DNA of 24,004 nt, taken from UBA1413 sp964461455. GTDB lineage: Bacteria; Bacteroidota; Bacteroidia; Bacteroidales; Prolixibacteraceae. The stretch's first letter is position 1. Every line of letters starts with the position of its first letter. The notes under the pieces were generated by a model. That model worked only from the letters and a program-made list of their open reading frames with translations. It did not search any database and was not told where the DNA came from. The DNA is taken from the NCBI GenBank assembly GCA_964461455.1, contig CAYWUJ010000036.1:1-24004 (forward strand). The letters are read 5' to 3'. This document shows positions 21,719 through 24,004 of this stretch, piece by piece. Both the position numbers and the translations under genes were made by a program.

Positions 21719-23641
21719 ATGAGCGAACAAGAACCCAAAAAAGGCCCCGACGGGACCGGAATCCCAGCAGCTTCTGCCACGGGAAGTCTTCCTCTGCGGA
21801 ATCGTCTGGCCCTGTCACATAACGTGGCCGTGGTGGCGGGGATCTTTTGCCTTGCCGTGGCCCTGCTGCTCCTGCTCAACTACTGGCAGGTCAGCAAATA
21901 CGACCCCCTCGAGAGCAAAGCCATGGAGGTCCTGGTACAACGTCTCTCTGAAAACCCCGATGACGACGCCCTGAAAAACGATATCCGCAACCTCGACCTG
22001 CTGGCACGCAAGGCCTATTTTAACAGCCACTGGCAGGTAAAGGCAGGCAGCTACCTCCTCCTCTTCGGCGCCATCGTCTTTGCCGTGGCCCTCAGAATTT
22101 ACCACTCCCTGCGCTCAAAAATCGAGATTCCCGATCCCAAACAGGAAAACGAACTGACCTCGCGCCTTCTGGCGCAGAAAGGGGTGATCTATGGAGGCGC
22201 CGCCTTCCTGGTGCTGGCCCTGGCGGCATCGCTGGCTTCCGTCGACCACCTCAACACCTTTAAGACCAGCGGTGATGCCGTTGCTGAGAATGCCGAAGAG
22301 GCTTCCGGCATCGAAGTGATAGAAGTGGGTGAGGAACCCTCCCTGCTTTCGGCCGACACTGCCGCCGTGGCTCCGGGAGATTCCCTTCTGGCTGCTTCCG
22401 GTATCGCAACAGCCGGCACAGCGGATGCGGCCCGTGGGGCTGCCGGAGATTCCCTGGCGGCACCCAAAGAAGTGACGTTCCCCGATGCCGGGGCGGTCAG
22501 AGCTAACTACCCCTCCTTCAGGGGACCCTTCGGAAATGGCGTTTCCGCACGGTCCGGCATCCCCGTCGACTTCGACGGAGCTTCGGGGAAAAACATCCTC
22601 TGGTCGGTAGCTGTTCCCCTGCCGGGCAACAGCTCCCCGGTGATCTGGGGCGACCGTCTCTTCGTCACCGGCGCCAACAGCCAGAAAAGGGAAGTCTACT
22701 GTTTTGACCGCTATGGCGGCAAGCTGCTGTGGACCGCCCCTGCCGATAAAATCGAGGGTTCTCCGGCGTCACCTCCCAAAACCACCGACGACACCGGACT
22801 GGCAGCCCCCTCGGTGGCCACCGACGGGATCCATGTGTATGCCATTTTCTCCACCGGCGATATCCTGGCCGCCGACTACTCGGGAAAACGCGTGTGGGCG
22901 CGCAACCTGGGAGTCCCCGATAACCATTACGGCCACTCCTCCTCCCTGATCGTCTGGAAAAACAAGGTTTACGTCCAGTACGACACCAACAAGTCACGCA
23001 AACTGATGGCCCTCGATGCCGAAAGCGGGAAGACCCTCTGGGAGACCACCCGGAATGTCAAGATCTCCTGGGCCAGCCCCATCCTGGCCAATATCGGCGG
23101 ACGTATGCAGGTGGTCCTGGCGGCCGATCCCCTCCTGGCCGGCTATGACGCGGAAACAGGAAAAGAGCTGTGGCATGCCAGCGTCCTCTCGGGAGAAGTG
23201 GGACCCTCCCCGGCATTCGGCGAAGGCCTGGTTTTTGCCGTCAATGAATATGCCCGCCTGGCCGCCGTTAACCCCGGAAACGGCCAGATAGCCTGGGAAA
23301 ACGACGAATACCTGGCCGAAGTCGCCAGTCCGGTCGTCACCAACGGCCTCCTCTTTATCGCCACCAGCTATGGCGTCCTGGTATGCTACGACGCTAAAAA
23401 CGGCACCAAACTCTGGGAAGCCGACAACGGCGTGGGTTTCTATTCCTCACCCGTGGTCGCCGACGGTAAACTTTTTATCTTCAATACCGAGGGACTGCTC
23501 CAGGTGTACGCCCTCGAAAGGGAAATGAAACTGCTGGCGGAATCATCCCTGGGAACAAAAGTACATACCACCCCGGCCTTCGCCAACAACCGTATGTTCG
23601 TCAGAGCCGGCGGACGTATATACTGCATTGGCAGCAAATAG
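21719..23641 (+). CDS. PQQ-like beta-propeller on a three-helix membrane anchor
   Basis: A 640-residue protein. Three helices lie at about 35-54, 108-127 and 154-174. A 50-residue polar segment between the first two reads YDPLESKAMEVLVQRLSENP and continues to KAYFNSHWQ. A linker rich in Ala, Ser and Glu (about 183-265) leads to an outward propeller starting YPSFRGPFGNGV. Six blade-closing motifs are easy to see: DRYGGKLLW, YSGKRVW, DAESGKTLW, DAETGKELW, NPGNGQIAW and DAKNGTKLW. No CxxCH motif is present. It is the fourth PQQ-like protein of the cluster and the only one with several helices, so it may be the membrane platform that docks the others. It ends 44 bp before the NuoE-like gene. Confidence 0.87.
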   Translation: MSEQEPKKGPDGTGIPAASATGSLPLRNRLALSHNVAVVAGIFCLAVALLLLLNYWQVSKYDPLESKAMEVLVQRLSENPDDDALKNDIRNLDLLARKAYFNSHWQVKAGSYLLLFGAIVFAVALRIYHSLRSKIEIPDPKQENELTSRLLAQKGVIYGGAAFLVLALAASLASVDHLNTFKTSGDAVAENAEEASGIEVIEVGEEPSLLSADTAAVAPGDSLLAASGIATAGTADAARGAAGDSLAAPKEVTFPDAGAVRANYPSFRGPFGNGVSARSGIPVDFDGASGKNILWSVAVPLPGNSSPVIWGDRLFVTGANSQKREVYCFDRYGGKLLWTAPADKIEGSPASPPKTTDDTGLAAPSVATDGIHVYAIFSTGDILAADYSGKRVWARNLGVPDNHYGHSSSLIVWKNKVYVQYDTNKSRKLMALDAESGKTLWETTRNVKISWASPILANIGGRMQVVLAADPLLAGYDAETGKELWHASVLSGEVGPSPAFGEGLVFAVNEYARLAAVNPGNGQIAWENDEYLAEVASPVVTNGLLFIATSYGVLVCYDAKNGTKLWEADNGVGFYSSPVVADGKLFIFNTEGLLQVYALEREMKLLAESSLGTKVHTTPAFANNRMFVRAGGRIYCIGSK

Positions 23642-23685
23642 ATAGAAAGAAATATTTATATAGTACAGATATACAAATATATGAC

Positions 23686-24004
23686 ATGAGTGAAATAAAG
23701 GAAGGGTTGAATTCCGGTGAGCGCATTCCCCGTCGGCTCCGCCGCGGGGTAAGCGAACAACGCAATAAGGAAGTCCTTGACGGAATCGGATTCCTCGCCG
23801 GCTCTGCCGCGGTGAACTTCAATGTTGTGGTGGACCGGATCGTGGAGGAGAAGGGGCATGAGAAGCGGGCCCTGATTCCGATCCTTCAGGCGATCCAGAA
23901 GGAGCTGAACTACCTTCCGGAGGAAGCCCTGCGGCGGGTCAGCGAGACCACGGAGATCACCCCTGCCGATATCTTCAGCGTGGCCAGTTTCTATTCCCAG
24001 TTCC
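23686..24004 (+). CDS. NuoE-like (24 kDa) subunit, N-terminal fragment
   Basis: The gene runs off the right edge. The last visible 60 residues, EKRALIPILQAIQKELNYLP, then EEALRRVSETTEITPADIFS and VASFYSQF, match the helical N-terminus of NuoE-type [2Fe-2S] thioredoxin-fold subunits. Such subunits occur in complex I, in NAD(P)-linked [FeFe]-hydrogenases and in formate dehydrogenases; its cluster ligands lie outside the window. Two GC-rich hairpin repeats at 23725-23816 are open in this frame, in different phases, and give atypical N-terminal sequence. The true start may therefore be the GTG at 23812, which gives a more normal length before the conserved segment. It is cytoplasmic and probably opens a separate redox operon. 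Confidence 0.82.
   Translation, partial: MSEIKEGLNSGERIPRRLRRGVSEQRNKEVLDGIGFLAGSAAVNFNVVVDRIVEEKGHEKRALIPILQAIQKELNYLPEEALRRVSETTEITPADIFSVASFYSQF
23725..23816. repeat. Two related GC-rich hairpins before nuoE-like gene
   Basis: A core beginning ATTCCCCGTCGGCTCCGCCG (23725 on) recurs as ATTCCTCGCCGGCTCTGCCG (23790 on), 65 bp apart. The first folds as CCCCG-CGGC-loop-GCCG-CGGGG, nine pairs with one bulged T. The second keeps CGGC/GCCG and most outer pairs, with one mismatch and a wobble. Preserved pairing with a non-triplet offset points to a mobile or structural repeat rather than protein sequence. Confidence 0.6.

Noticed and set aside
14538..23641. Calling the propeller proteins true PQQ-dependent dehydrogenases
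   Set aside because: Only the repeat fold is visible. The adjacent-cysteine pair of methanol dehydrogenase is missing in all four PQQ-like proteins and no PQQ synthesis genes are present.
14538..23641. c-type cytochromes in the redox cluster
   Set aside because: No CxxCH motif was found in any of the eight proteins; the RCHVMC segment in copy 3 does not fit.

Overview
The window looks like a chromosome segment of an anaerobic, fairly GC-rich Bacteroidota (Bacteroidales-like). Three things suggest this: several transcription units carry the Bacteroidota -7 promoter box TAnnTTTG, exported proteins include lipoproteins and a BACON-domain protein, and there is an aconitase/isocitrate dehydrogenase pair, a FeoA-FeoB fusion and the start of a NuoE-like gene. 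I see no tRNA, rRNA, CRISPR array, transposase or phage gene.

Left part (1-9755), all on the minus strand. It holds the first 28 codons of NADP-type isocitrate dehydrogenase and, upstream of it in the same direction, aconitase. Next come an M3-family lipoprotein peptidase, closed by a very clear intrinsic terminator, a GH13 alpha-amylase-family lipoprotein, and a ferrous iron uptake operon: fused FeoA-FeoB followed 4 bp later by a FeoB-associated Cys-rich membrane peptide. TAnnTTTG boxes in front of the peptidase and feoAB genes move their likely start codons downstream of the longest possible reading frames.

Middle (9891-14408), plus strand. It holds an unrecognised protein with a very acidic tail, divergent from feoAB. 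Next are a secreted M28 metallopeptidase and a secreted C39-like cysteine peptidase with a BACON domain. The last has its own promoter and a 16-bp perfect palindrome touching its Shine-Dalgarno sequence.

Right part (14538-23641), plus strand. This is the most interesting region: eight co-directional genes, mostly tightly spaced, whose products are all predicted to be exported or membrane-bound. They are two secreted PQQ-like beta-propeller proteins that look like a tandem duplication, a membrane-anchored propeller, an NHL-type propeller with two adjacent-cysteine pairs, a 62-residue twin-arginine four-cysteine peptide, a twin-arginine poly-[4Fe-4S] ferredoxin, a NapH/NosR-type membrane iron-sulfur protein, and a propeller on a three-helix membrane anchor. 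The ferredoxin and membrane protein resemble the NapG/NapH (and MauM/MauN) quinol-oxidising pair, but there is no reductase, cytochrome c motif or dehydrogenase catalytic subunit beside them. I infer an undescribed envelope electron-transfer module in which beta-propeller proteins take the place of the usual terminal enzyme. Substrate and direction of electron flow cannot be read from the sequence.

The window ends inside a NuoE-like gene, probably the first gene of a cytoplasmic NAD(P)-linked hydrogenase, formate dehydrogenase or similar complex. Its upstream region holds two related GC-rich hairpins.
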